Shown here: piece by piece, positions 47,215 to 59,305 of the stretch | Layout: each line of letters begins with the position of its first letter | Numbering within the stretch: the first letter of the stretch is position 1 | Made by a program: the position numbers and the translations under genes | NCBI GenBank assembly: GCA_963965975.1 | Contig: OZ014413.1 | Coordinates: 3,792,001-3,856,000 of the forward strand | Origin: Xestospongia bergquistia | Taxonomy: Eukaryota > Porifera > Demospongiae > Haplosclerida > Petrosiidae | Direction of reading: 5' to 3' | Length of the DNA stretch: 64,000 nt | The notes under the pieces: generated by a model | Told to the model about the DNA's origin: nothing | The model's database searches: none | What the model saw: only the letters and a program-made list of their open reading frames with translations

Positions 47215-49964
47215 AAAAAAAACTTTGAAAATATTGAAAATTTTGAAAAGCCAAACATACAGGATCAATAAAAAATCCACAACTAAACTCCAACCCAGGT
47301 TCACAATGAGAATAGATTATAATATGGCTTTGTAAGATCAAATGTGCCACTACAACCAATAGCTAAAAAGAATACCTCTTTTTCTCCTTTAGGGAGATGA
47401 AAAATAATTGAGTGATTTTTAGGCAGTACAATACTACTTGGATTTGATTGAGGACGAAATTGAAAACCTGGTGGCAAAAAAGATATTATTCTAGGATAAT
47501 TGGGATCTGGAGAAGGAACAATGTTTGTATCAAAAACACTTAAATCTTCTTTCACACTAGACGCAATATGGAACACACTTTCTAATTCAGGTTGAGGTTT
47601 AATCATCTTTCCCTTTTGCATATGCTCAAAGTGGAGCTAAAGGATGATCAAGCCATTCACTGCTACTCTTTAATGCAAATAACTGCAAAAATGTCCATAA
47701 GCCAAGAGGAAAACCAATACCTCTCCCTTCTTCAGAAAGAGCTGTGGATTCATTTGATATTCAGGTGGAAAGATAAAAGGTTTAGATGGTGAAAAAACAG
47801 TTATGATATGGATAATACCAATATGCACTAATAGATAATGAGCAAAATATGGAGGCTTTGTAGTCCCATCTTGTAGACTTGAATCTTGAACTGTTGATAA
47901 GTATGGAGAATTTAAAACTTGATTAATAAAACCATAGTGCTGATCTTTCTCACTGGCTTAGTGTGGACCAAGAAGAATATAAACCTCTGGAAGGTCTGAA
48001 GATGAAACAAAAGAAGGATCTAATATTATTTTCCTGCATAGCAAGAAAGGTTTGTAAAGTTCATTAGAGTTAAAAAATCGACCAAAGTTAGTTATCATTA
48101 GTGCATGAAAAATCATTCCTATACAGAAATGATATAGCCATGGTCCATACTCAATATATCATTCATCTTCCTGATCAGACTTGGCATGCACTTTACGAAA
48201 AAGTTGGGTAATAAAGGCTTGTTCTCCATATGTGCTAAGCATATTTTCACAAGACTTACAAAAAGCATACATTGTAAACTCCCTTGGTGAAACACTATGA
48301 CCAATTTCTCTTGAGCTAGTATCAAACACACGAAGATTCTCAGGTGTTGTACTTGCTGCACAAAATTTTTTAAGAATAGAATGAGGGCATATATGACTAC
48401 ACAACAAAGGTGCAGTTTTTCTACATAAAATGCATTTTTGAACATCTTTTAAACGATTAGTGGATTTGTCATACTCACATAACACTACATCTAGCATAAA
48501 AGAGGCTTCTTCATCAAAACTAACTTTATCAAGACTGGTTATAGCTTTTCGCGCCTTTTCATAACATGCTTCATGTAACTGCTTCTTGTCTCTGTCTTCT
48601 AGCATACTAGAGGATAAACTGAGTTCTTCTTGTTGATAAAAGTCATAAAGTGACTTTGCTTTCAAGAGCAAAGCTAACTCTATTTGGCTATCAGTGTAAT
48701 GTCTTTCACTCTTTTCTTGGAGAATTTTATCACACTGATTGATGCAATCATTATAGTAGTTATATTTGTAACAACATTGTGGACAGACAAATTGAGAATC
48801 TAGGCAGAGTAAAAAACAGACAATAAAAATTCATATATTTGTATACATCATATTATAATACAATTTAAACTTGCATATATTTAAGAAGTATTAAAATATC
48901 AAGTACATACCATTTCAATGAAGACAGGATAGCAATCCAGTAGCAAGTAGCTTAAAATCAAAATCATCACTTGATTCAATCTCAGAGAGAACATCAAAAA
49001 GAGGAAGGTCTAACGATTTCAAAGCATTGGTGAGATAGTTACTGTGAATAAGATCCCAAACTACTAAACAAGCCTCCTTCTTCACTGAATAGCTTCCACC
49101 TATAAGAATTCCTACTAAAATTGTAAGAAGTCCTTCCTTAAGCAGTCCTTCTTTATACGATTCTGTATGGAGGATACTTCTCATTCTGGAAAGCAACTCC
49201 TCGGCAGAAAAGACACAATTTGAAAAGTGAACTTCAAACGTGTCTGAAGATGATGCTTCACCCAAAATCTCTGTTATGGTTTTAATGTCTTGACCATCCA
49301 GTTCAAGAATTTCACAACTCATTGAGGGAATATAAGGAACAAGTCTACCACCAGTAAAATTGCTATGAATTCTGATATCAAATTGAGGAGACTGGCAAAA
49401 TGGACTGAAAAAATAAGCTGAATCCAGACGGTTAAAGTAACGATGAAAACCAAGTTGAGATGAACAACTATAGAGAATAATGAGGTTGCCAACAATAAAC
49501 TTGTGTGCAATCTAGAGAACAAAATAATATAATATTATGGGCTTTATAAAACATAATATGATAGTCTTATTGCTTATTCTGATTACCTGATCACCTGACA
49601 AAGTTTTCTTCATTTCTTCTAATTCAAAGAAGTTCTAGAAAAATGAACCAGAATTTACTACATACTCTTGAATGTCGGTACTTCTCTCAGTCAAAATACC
49701 AACAACATTATGTGTTAACAACAGTGAATACACAAGAGGTGAAGCAAGGCCATCTCCTAAATCTATTGGAAAATATGGTATGTCAATCTCACCAAGACCA
49801 CATAATGCATCTAACTGCAGTTCCAACAGAAGTTTAACTATCTCCTGAAGGGTACTTTGAAGTACTCTTGCGATATCTTCTAAAACTTTCCTGCTTTCCG
49901 GTAGAGAGCAAGAGATTGATTTGTTCATTGCTGCTTTCAAAAGACGCGATAATTTACCTTCCAT
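47215..49964 (-). pseudogene. Helical-repeat plus HNH-like zinc protein, paralogue 1
   Basis: The start MEGKLSRLLKAAMNKSISC at 49964 opens a helical exon to 49592. The next exon (about 49513-48905) has IAHKFIVGNLIILYSCSSQL and onward to LLTILVGILIGGSYSVKKEA. A zinc/TPR-like exon from about 48797 has FVCPQCCYKYNYYNDC, AKSLYDFYQQEE and CILCRKTAPLLCSHICPHSI, then FCKSCENMLSTYGEQAF. The C-terminal domains follow (PEVYILLGPH, YLLVHIGIIHIITVF) and finally LPKNHSIIFHLPKGEKEVFF and FSCGFFIDP near 47260. Domain order matches paralogue 2 except that its cysteine-rich last exon is missing. In-frame stops appear at 49635, near 48905, at 48159 and near 47955, so the copy is decayed. The C-x-x-C / C-S-H-x-x-P / C-x-x-C-E-x-x-L-S module resembles bacterial HNH-like zinc proteins (inference). 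Confidence 0.55.
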
Positions 49965-50764
49965 TCAGCCATATGACTACAGGAGGGGATATCCAAGGGG
50001 AATCCCTACGTGGACAGCAAAAGGATATAGTTAACTATTTATTAATAATCGGAGTTTGGCTCGTGTTGTCTTGATGACTGATGATATTACTTGTATAAAT
50101 CTGACATTATGCGGTACAATTCACATTAAGAAGAAATTGAGATGAAGCAATCTTCAAAGGATGTTTAATTACATTAAGGAGTATTGAGGTTATGCAAGAA
50201 TGTACTTATACATAATAGACCAGGTCACTAGCAGTTAAACTAGTATCATCACCAGATACTTACTCAGTAGCGAGTTATGATATCATAGTATCATCATCCT
50301 ATGAGTTCATTATCACTTACATTATATCCTCTTATAGGCTGGGCCATACCACCATGCCTGTCTACTGTCTCCTAATGTACTTATATGGCCTTCTTCCAAC
50401 TTCCTTTTGATGTCACACACTTGTTTAGTGAGTATTAATATAACACCCTGGCTTACTTGGTACTAATGTGACCCTCAAGTTAAATGTGTCCTCTAATATA
50501 ATCCTTCTGTCCCCAGGCCTATCTTGTTTAATGTTATACTCATTGTTTGATGAGTTAACCTCCCAATTCACTATGTAATCATTGCTACCGATTATGTCCT
50601 TGTCCTGTTCATCATATGACTATATATATAATCCTATGCTTTACTGAGTACTATGGAAACTTTTTTGTTTGTTATGTCCCAACATTATTTCACGAAAAGA
50701 TATTGATACTAAAAAGACATCAATGAAAACTTAAACTAAATTGAAAGTAAATGTATAGAACAAA
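49965..50764. other. Intergenic spacer between two minus-strand genes
   Basis: Holds the presumed promoter of paralogue 1 and the 3' end region of the DEATH-SH3-LRR gene. No repeat or motif recognised. Confidence 0.45.
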
Positions 50765-53700
50765 TTATTTTATGACTGGCTCAAACTTCAGTCTGTCTTT
50801 AATAACTTCATAACTCTCTAAGTTTTTACAATACTCTTCATGTTGTTCAGATAAGTATGCTTGTAATGTAGTATTTTCAATGAGTGTAGAACATATTTTC
50901 TTGATATCTTCATTGTTCAGTGAAGTACGATGGAGATGTAGTTCTGTTAATGATTTAGTTGTTTTTATTAGTTCAGCTATTGTACTTGTACTGATCTGAG
51001 GATTATATCCAATGCCCAATGTAGTCTGCAATGTTTGGTTTTTATTAAGGCCTTCACAGATATATTGGATGCCATTATCATTGATGTTACAGTTGGAGAG
51101 TTCTAGTTTATCCAATGTCTTATTAAAACTTAACATAGTAGACAAATGACTGGTATCTTCATCTGTGATAGTAACATTAATCAATATTAACCCCTCAAGA
51201 GTAGTATTGGTAAAGAGAGCATCACTGATTTGTTTGATACCACCAGTAAGTGAACAGTAAAAAATAAGTAGGCTTATCGTTGTTTTATTAGTACTTTGTA
51301 GCTCTGCTGATAATGTTGACATACATATCCTGTCCAATGAAGTGCTGTGTATATCAAGTACCCTCACTGCACATTTACTAAGATTACTAATAATTACAAG
51401 AGCACTTTCAGGAGATAATAATCTAAGATTAATACCCCATCTACTTCCTTTGGTCTGTTGTTCTTTTATTAATCTGCTAACAACCTCTTCACATTGTTCA
51501 ATAGTTGGTGAGATAAGCCAAACATTCTTTATATCATCTCTCCACTCAACTCTTCCAGTATGTCCTGTTATAAACAGAGTTAGTATGTAGATACAGTATA
51601 CACATATAATATATACTGTTACAACTTGTACTATGCAAAACATTAGAAATTAAGCTCTAATGAATAAATAATTATTACAGGGTTTACCTCCTAATTCAGG
51701 ATCATCATGAGATAATTCAGATTTAGCTAGTTGTAGTTCTGTAAAATTTGAAGGAAATTTCCCATAGATTCCATTCAGAGTCCCCTCACACCACCATTCT
51801 TCAATCTATAAAAATATATAGTATGAATAGAGACAATGTTTAAACAATATGTTAATATAATGAATGGATGGACAAAAAGGATGCGTCCATACCTTAATGA
51901 CATCTTTGATAACATCTCCAACATTAATGGTTAATTCATCAGGATAATCTTTGGTGTAAGATTGTCTATATTCTGTAGAGACCACTAATACATTATTATA
52001 ATATAACTTTATGAAACATCATAACACAACACACCATAACCTGACTCTTTATCATTAGTTGAACCTTTTGTTTGATCTCTTAACTCATGTTTTGAAGACT
52101 CTACAATAAGAAATGACAACATAATTTGTATAATGTATGTAGTCAGAAGTGTTGAATATTCATATACTAACATGTTTTATCTGTTATGACAAGCCCTTAT
52201 ACTGTATAAGGTGTTTATAACCAAGGTGGAGGCTAGCTGTATAATTTTATCATGTACTATTAAATCAGGACAAGGTTAACAAAGAAAGGTGAATAAGACT
52301 AATTAAGAAGCAAATCTATAAAGTTGTTTAGAAGTCATTGACTTTTCTGTATCTGTCACCAAAATGGTTTATTTGTAAGTAACAACATGTGATTACATGG
52401 CTTAAGATCAAGTACATGCTAAAATAACATTTCCATATATGGGCAATGGACACATCCTAAGACACATAGTATTATGACACTTACCACTGACAGATAGTGT
52501 GGACTCTTCTTGACTAGACTTATGAAGTCCCTCATCAGTTAATGGTTTCTGAGGTTTTGGGATAAATGCTAAATTTAGTAACAATATCATATAATGAGAA
52601 GTGACAATTATCTACAAATATCAGTTACCTTTTAAGCTTTACTTTAACTCTTCAATCTGTTTGTCTCTCTCTCTAGTTATAATGTCAATGTTGTTGTTAT
52701 TTCTTGTAGTCTCTCTATCTCTCTTTGTCTTTCAACAGACACTGACAACAATTCCTTCTCAGTAGCTATATACAAAGAACATAAAACAAATGATCATTAC
52801 ATCATACATCTACCTTCCTTTGTCTTCATTAAATTTTCTATATCCTTTTCTTGTATTTGTCTATTTTCTGTAAATACAAAACTAGTCACTGTAGATTATC
52901 TATTAAATATAATAGTTATAACAGTGACCATATAGTTTTCTACTAATGGTTTGTTGCAGTTCCAGTTGACTTTATAACTCCTTTACATTCTCATCTACAA
53001 CAGTTTTAATCTCCTGTATACAATACATGTAGTAACTGATGTCTAATACTACTCATCTCTTACCTCATCTCTTTGACGTTTATCATAAATGGTGTGATAG
53101 CCAAATGTTAATTTCATTACTCCATTCTCTTTCGTAGCTTAAGATTCCTCTCTGCTACTGTTAATAAGAAGTCCATCAAATTTAGAGGAGCATACCAGGT
53201 AACAATGATGGAGTTGCCATCATTAACTGCTCTAACTTGTACAAACTTAGCCATGTCTCCAAATGCTTTTGATAGCAAGTGTTTGATATCTCTAAGTGTG
53301 TTTTTGTCAGTCTCCCACTCCAACACAACTCAATAGTCTCACAAGTGAGATGTTGAGAAAATGAAGCTATCTTGAAGTTCTGTTTAAGGGGTATATCAGT
53401 TTTACTGCTATGATCTTGTAGTGATCAACAATAGCCTCCAAACAGCAGACATTAATAATGGTACATTTATCTTGTACAAACTCCATGACATTGTCAAATG
53501 ATGTGGCTGTAGTAAGTTGAGGTCTCAGATCTTGAAAACACCTCCGAAGATATCTAATCAACTCTTTCAATGTAGGAATGCCAGCTTCAATGAGAGGTGA
53601 AACTGTTTCAATGAGATTTCCGAAGGTCGCTTTCATCTGATCAAAATCATATTGATAAGTACATTGAAGATTAACTTGGGAAGGAAACGTTTTCTCTATG

Positions 53701-54382
53701 AAAGTGATAATGAAAATAATATTATATAAAAATCTTTAGCAACCTGTACTGTTCCTTCAGATTTCAACAACACACTTGCAAACACTTTAAAAATATTTGG
53801 GTCTTTAGTCACTGTAGTACACAGTGCTCTCAATGGACCTTCTCCTAGTACACTTCCCAATCTATTGACTTCATATGATGTCTCCTTAGAGATCACAATC
53901 TCCACAGGAAGAATAGAAGTGAGAGTCTATCAGTGTGTTGCTGTAGCATTTGGTAGGCAGGAGTAATTGACTCTTCTTCTGTTGTAAACATTTAAAGATG
54001 TACATTATGTAACACAAATTCCAATTCCTCACTTCACTAAATTCTTTTATCTTTTCAGCAGTAAAATTCTCATTAATCTTATTAAGAGCACTAGCTAATG
54101 AGTCCCATGTTGGACCTTCACTTTCACTCACCTTGTTAGCTTTACTTAGCCACAGAGTCAAACACTCCTGAAGACAACTGTCCACATCATCTTTATGGTT
54201 TGCTTTAATGCTTGACAGAGTAGGTTGTAATAAATTCAGTTGTAGACCAAGAGGAGACCAGTGATAGCTTGGAAAAAGTCCTTTCTTCAATGCTTCAATG
54301 ATATCTTTCAAATTAGCAACATCTAAAATAAAATATCATTTTTAAAAGAAAAATGGAACTTAATTTTCAGACTTGATGCCAT
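50765..54382 (-). CDS. DEATH-coiled coil-SH3-LRR protein
   Basis: A multi-exon gene. A possible first exon is ATGGCATCAA at 54382, spliced over ~50 bp into the DEATH-fold exon (54325-54043: LKDIIEALKKGLFPSYHW, then TLSSIKANHKDDVDSCLQ and GPTWDSLASALNKI). Two helical middle blocks follow (53905-53700 and 53660-53370), then LEWETDKNTLRDIKHLLSKA and GNSIIVTWYAPLNLMDFLL (53326-53130), a coiled coil (53090-52630), a linker (PKPQKPLTDEG), and an SH3 domain over two exons (51985-51890 and 51806-51687: TKDYPDELTINVGDVI, EEWWCEGTLNGIYGKFPSNF). The last exon (51565-50765) holds ribonuclease-inhibitor-type LRRs (LDKLELSNCNINDNGIQYI, LTELHLHRTSLNNEDIKKI). No NACHT ATPase is seen. A frame change near 53130 and a stop near 52975 need checking. 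Probably an intracellular innate-signalling adaptor (inference). Confidence 0.65.
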
Positions 54383-54507
54383 AGTCAATATGTCTTGGAA
54401 GTTCAAAGGAGAGTGTGGCGACATAGCTATAAATAGCATTGGTCTAATAGTATAAATAGCATTACTCACATATATGGCAATGTATGATCTATTTATGCTT
54501 CATAAAT

Positions 54508-55312
54508 TCACTAAAAACTCTAGTGATTTCATGAAATCACTGAAATGAGGCTCTTGTTATTTCGCAAAATCACTGAATGTGATATATTGGTAGAAATTCA
54601 GCATTGTTTAAGTGTTGTAAGGAAGTTTATTCATAAATATAGGATTAGTTTTAATATTACACAATGAGACATCTTTGATGAAACAGTAATTCAGCTGGAA
54701 ATAATACCATAGCTTTGATGACTACTCTGAGGATTTATCATAGTTCAGAGCAGTTTATACTTCCTTTAATACTTCCTTTAATGTCGTCTTAGAGCAGTTA
54801 ATACTTCCTTTAATGTAGTCTTACACAGGGAGAGGTGTCACTAGTTTTTGCAATCAAAGAAATCTGTGTAATCACATCCATAGCTTTGATGACTACTCTG
54901 AGGATTTATCATACATAGTTAGAGCAGTTCACACTTCCTTTAATGTGTTGTAATAGCACCTACAACATAACAGCAGGTGTCACAGCAGTCTCAGTTGTCA
55001 TAATAAGAATTGAGAATTGTGTACAGATATTAAAACTAATCATAGCATTTTGAGATTGTTATTTTATCATTGTAATCGTTTATGAATAAACTTCCTTACA
55101 ACACTTAAACAATGCTGACTTTTCTACCAATATATCACATTCAGTGATTTTGTAAAATAACAAGAGCCTCATTTTAGTGATTTCATGAAATCACTAGAGT
55201 TTTTAGTGAATTTATGAAGTCCCTAAGTGAAATAGCGATTTCGCAAACTCCCTGAAAGTTTCAGGGATTTCACAAAATCCCTATTTAGACAATCTTACTG
55301 TAACATATACAT
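54508..55312. mobile_element. MITE with ~150-bp inverted repeats
   Basis: The arms at about 54508-54660 and 55066-55230 are inverted copies (GATTTCATGAAATCACT core, GTTGTAAGGAAGTTTATTCA inner). The right end extends to an AGGGATTT palindrome zone that the left end lacks. The interior has a repeated CCATAGCTTTGATGACTACT block (54706 and 54880) and several CTTCCTTTAATG words. No ORF. The same family is present truncated at 42.55 kb. Confidence 0.7.
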
Positions 55313-55464
55313 GATATACTCCATCTGCAATATTAGTGATACCTTATATTATATTATTCATAGCCATGCCAGAGGTGTGGTTTCATTATTTAGAGGGTGT
55401 GGCTGGCTGTGCTAACTATTTAAATATTTATTTATCGAGATCTCATACCATGTACCCCATCTAC

Positions 55465-55545
55465 AGGACAACCTACTTGTGTATGTGAATGTAACAAAGG
55501 TACTATTAACTTCACTAGTATTGGTAACAATGATGGTACATCAAG
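55465..55545 (+). CDS. Possible orphan exon, Cys-rich
   Basis: Between ATCTACAG and GTAAGT lies an open block reading QPTCVCECNKGTINFTSIGN. Good splice sites and two Cys pairs suggest a real exon of an extracellular-type protein, but no neighbouring exons were found. Confidence 0.3.
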
Positions 55546-55744
55546 GTAAGTGTTGAGGATTGTGTATGAATGAGCAGATAGATGAATAATATAATGAATG
55601 GAGTAATGGACAAATAGTTATATAAATTATCTGTCCATTGATCTATTAATCTAATCAATGTTTTTATACATTCATTAAACCATCCTTTTATCCATTAATT
55701 CATTCTACATTTAGTCTCAGAACTTGAGATGAATGTACAAATTA

Positions 55745-56544
55745 CTTTTAAGTGCGAATGGAATGGTACTTTAATTTAGAGAAGGCCCCCTGTTGGGGAG
55801 GTTTCTTTGGTTAAGTCAGCCAAAAGATGTCTAAAACGAACCATTGGTCAAGCAAAACTGACCTACAATGATTTATCAACTGTTGTCACTGAAGTCGAAA
55901 TGATTATCATTTCTCGTCCACTTTCATATGTCTCAACAGAAGACCTAGAAGAACCATTGACTCCCTCCCATTTACATATTGGTCATTGGCTCCTCAGCCT
56001 TCCCGAATTGACAATTGAGAAGGATTCTAATGATCCTGACTTTCATGTCGGCCCTCTATCAGCAGCTGATTTAACAAGGAGGCTGAGACATCTTAGCAAC
56101 ACCATGGATCAGTGTTGGAAAAGATGGAAGGAGTATTTATCAGAGTTGAGGGAATGTCATAGCTATGGCAAAGGGACCCAGAGTCCTTGTGATCCCATTG
56201 TCATCAGAGACATTGTCTTGGTCTATGATCAAGATCATCCGAGGACATTTTGGAGGCTAGCCAAGGTTAAAGACCTAATCAAGGGTTCAGATGGTAAAAT
56301 ACAAGGGGCCATCATTCAAATTGGTTCCAAGGGAGGAAAATCATCTATTCTTAGGAGACCAATCCAACATCTTTACCCACTTGAGGTTACTTGTATAGAC
56401 AAGACTGAAACAGTCAATCAAAACGTTAATCAATTACCAGACACAATTACTGATGTAGAAAAAACATCTGAATCGAGCAGCTGCACGTGCTGCACTGGAG
56501 AGAATGAAAACCTGGTGTACAGAATTGAACATGTTGAGATTTGA
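55745..56544 (+). mobile_element. BEL/Pao LTR retrotransposon fossil (integrase C-terminal part)
   Basis: Only the 3' portion of a BEL/Pao-type polyprotein is present, with the end of the integrase core and the DUF5641-type C-terminal domain: LTPSHLHIGHWLLSLPEL region, WKRWKEYLSELRE, DIVLVYDQDHPRTFWRLAKV and the RRPIQHLYPLE end typical of the family. No LTRs, gag, protease or RT are seen nearby. It is a broken, incomplete fossil with at least one break, but the long open stretch suggests it is not very old. Confidence 0.85.
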
Positions 56545-56585
56545 CGTGTTCTTTTTCTCTTTGATAACTGAAATATCTTACAAAT

Positions 56586-57355
56586 ATGTCATCTGGAGAG
56601 AAGGCTAACAAAACCTGATTAACAGTCAGATGTTTGGAGCTTTTTTAGGAATGAAAATTAATTACCTAATAAATTACATTTATGAGGTGTGATTTAAGGT
56701 GAGTCACATCCAATATAATTAATAGTACCACCAGAATGTGTGGGTGTGACTGTATTCACTTAACAGTCAATGTGTGTTATAATAGTAAAATGATATTAAA
56801 TTTAATTCAAATACTAAATTACTAAAGTTGAGTAAAGAAATTAAAAAGAAATATTGTGATTAAATAAAGTTAAGTAGTTTTAATGTAATAATTAACAACT
56901 TAATAATTCAAATTAATTATTTAATGTTCTCTAATTACTTGTGTTAATGACATGATGTTAAAGTAAATAATTAAGCATAATTTATGCCAATTAATTACAC
57001 ATGAAAATAATTAATTCAAACATACTTAAGGTAATTATGTGTATGTAATAAGTTGTATTTAGTAATTATTTATGAGTAATTAATGTAATTAAGATATAAT
57101 TAAAACAATTAATGTAATGAAGTAATAAACAAAAATGCCTACAGTTGCTTCTTTTGTTGAAAATACAGCAATCATTGTGCCCTCCAACATATAATGTTTT
57201 ATTTGTAGCTTGTAAAGCATATCACATTGAAGCACATTATGAAATAGATCAACATACTCAAGATGTCATTGACATTTGTAATACCATCACTAAGCATTCA
57301 CTCAGTCCTTCTAGTCTAAAGATTGATAGGTTTTTACTTAATGTTAGCTTTTTTA
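56586..57355 (+). repeat. Segmental duplication, copy 2
   Basis: Direct-orientation match of 40464-41245; see that entry. The ORF at 57145-57360 covers its exon-like end. It starts about 40 bp after the BEL/Pao fossil ends. Confidence 0.8.
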
Positions 57356-57475
57356 TTTAAGTTTATATCAGTATTATGTAAAAAATAATATACTTCTAAA
57401 CCAATATAGAGCACAGATTGCATTTACTAAATACTATCTAAACTAAAGTGTCATTTACTTAAATTAATATGAACT

Positions 57476-57763
57476 TACTCTCCAAGTTTTGAGTATCCTA
57501 TTTTAATTCCATTGAAAATAACCAAAACTACAAAACCAACAGCTGCCAATGCTGCACCACTGATAGAGAAATCACAGGCTAAATAGTTGGAATTATAATT
57601 TGTGCCATCTTTAAACATCTTTAAACAAGAAACACCCAAAACTCTCGCCTTTGGAGAGTGCATGAGCATAGCCAAACAGACCTGCTGACAGCACAAAAAA
57701 TGATGTTGTAACTGAGTATGAAATCATGCTAACACAATGCCATATTTTACTACCTCTCGACAT
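57476..57763 (-). pseudogene. TMEM179-like four-helix membrane protein, first exon
   Basis: The start MSRGSKIWHCVSMISYSVTT leads into a hydrophobic helix, a Gly/His loop and C-F-L-F-K-D. After a frame change it continues with NYNSNYLACDFSISGAALAA and VGFVVLVIFNGIKIGYSKLG up to a GTAAGT donor. The order helix, C-x-L-F loop, C-x-F-S, helix resembles TMEM179/TMEM179B (moderate). The frame change coincides with a perfect 10-bp tandem duplication, TTTAAAGATG twice at about 57614-57633; one copy alone would keep the frame. Later exons were not found to the left. Confidence 0.45.
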
Positions 57764-57769
57764 TTTTCA

Positions 57770-58910
57770 AATGCTCTTCGACAGATAATGTTTGCATCAG
57801 ATCAAAATTTTGTTCCTTTTATAGTCTTAATATACGTAAAATTTAAGGAGGGACAAGCTGACTACGCCGTACAGTATATCTTTGACTAGTCTACATTGTC
57901 ACACCTACTTCATAAGGCGATTCAATATAAATATACTCCATTTTCTACAACTTTATTAATCAAGATTAATTTGGAAAAGAAGAGATCATATTCCATTTCA
58001 CATCTCTTGCCTACGCCAATGATTTGAGTTTTCAGACTAGTATACTTTTAAAGATTGTAATTTCTCAGTGAGTACAAATAAAGATTAAACTTTAATTTAA
58101 TTGTGAATTTTGAAATTTTCATGTGTCGTATATAGAGTAATAGCTTCAACTTACTGCCCTTAAACTTTGTACTCTCTATTTTCAATTACATAGAGTAACA
58201 GGTACATTATAGAACACTAGTTAAATAATAGTTTTTAAACACTTACTTCATCAACGAGGAATTTGATTTATTTTCTTAAGAGGAGATCAACGAATATGGC
58301 TGTATTAATGTCAGTCCTCAATTATGATTAACTAGTTCAGAAGTGACATGTTGATTATTACTTATATACATCTAGTAATATAGTTAACTTCTTGTCAATG
58401 AGTTCCTTTAATTTTATACAGCTTAAATCCTCAGTTACATTTATACAAAAAGTTACTAGTTTTTGACAGAGAGAACCTAGAGTAAAATATGTTACAATTA
58501 ACACAAGTTTGTTTTCCTTGTAATAATTGAACTGCTCTCTATTCAATAAGCAAGTGAATATTGCATTGTTATATGATGTATCTGATAGTTATGACTGGAA
58601 TGTTTGTGGCTCAAAGGGTAATTCAGGTATGTTGTACCAGTAGAGTAATATGATATTAATGGAATGTTTCTTCCAAAAGACCACTATGTATAACCAATAA
58701 TTCCATCAATCCATCAATACTAGTACAACTAGTAATGCTACTATAACCAGTAATAACACTATCAGTATCACTACAATCATTAATATAGTCAATACTATTA
58801 TAACCAGTAATAGCATGACAATACACAGTAGAGAACCTATAGGATACAAATATGTTTATATTAGAAAGATTTAGTCTTTAAAAAACAAATTTGCATTATT
58901 ATTTAATGTA
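57770..58910. other. Non-coding stretch
   Basis: No supported gene. About 40 bp near 58590-58615 (AGTTATGACTGGAATG) are repeated at 58983-59010. The minus ORF at 58358-58546 has no motif. Confidence 0.4.
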
Positions 58911-58913
58911 AGT

Positions 58914-59159
58914 TTGTTTCTTAAAAAGATTGAATTTTCTACTTTAAAAAAAGCCATCATTGGCTGTGTGATATACCCAGTAGTTATGACTGGAATGCTT
59001 TGTGGCTCAAAATGTGTATTTTACCATTTTAACCTCAATTACATAATAGAGTCATATCTGATGTTATTGGAATCTTTCTTTCTCCCTAAAGATCTGTTGA
59101 CAGCTATAGTTGCAATATCTATAAATTATACATTACAAATAGCTTTGCTTGGTGAGTGA
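58914..59159 (+). CDS. Small hydrophobic ORF, unknown
   Basis: 81 codons with hydrophobic stretches (KKAIIGCVIYPVVMTGMLCG and LLTAIVAISINYTLQIALLG). It could be an exon of a membrane protein, as a GGTGAG donor-like site lies at its end. No family recognised; chance is possible in AT-rich DNA. Confidence 0.25.
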   Translation: MFLKKIEFSTLKKAIIGCVIYPVVMTGMLCGSKCVFYHFNLNYIIESYLMLLESFFLPKDLLTAIVAISINYTLQIALLGE

Positions 59160-59305
59160 GTATCAAATAGAGCACAATGAATTATTACAATATTTAAATA
59201 ATAGTTATTGAGATATTTACTTAAAGGTATATCCTATAACCATTTGGTATGCTACTAGTCAAAACTCTATACTCATTAATATCCATTTGGAATGGACCTA
59301 AAAGA

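Noticed and set aside
50765-51643. Using the ATG at 51643 as the true start of the LRR gene
   Set aside because: The frame upstream of 51565 is intronic; an acceptor AACAG at that point joins the LRR exon to the SH3 exons.
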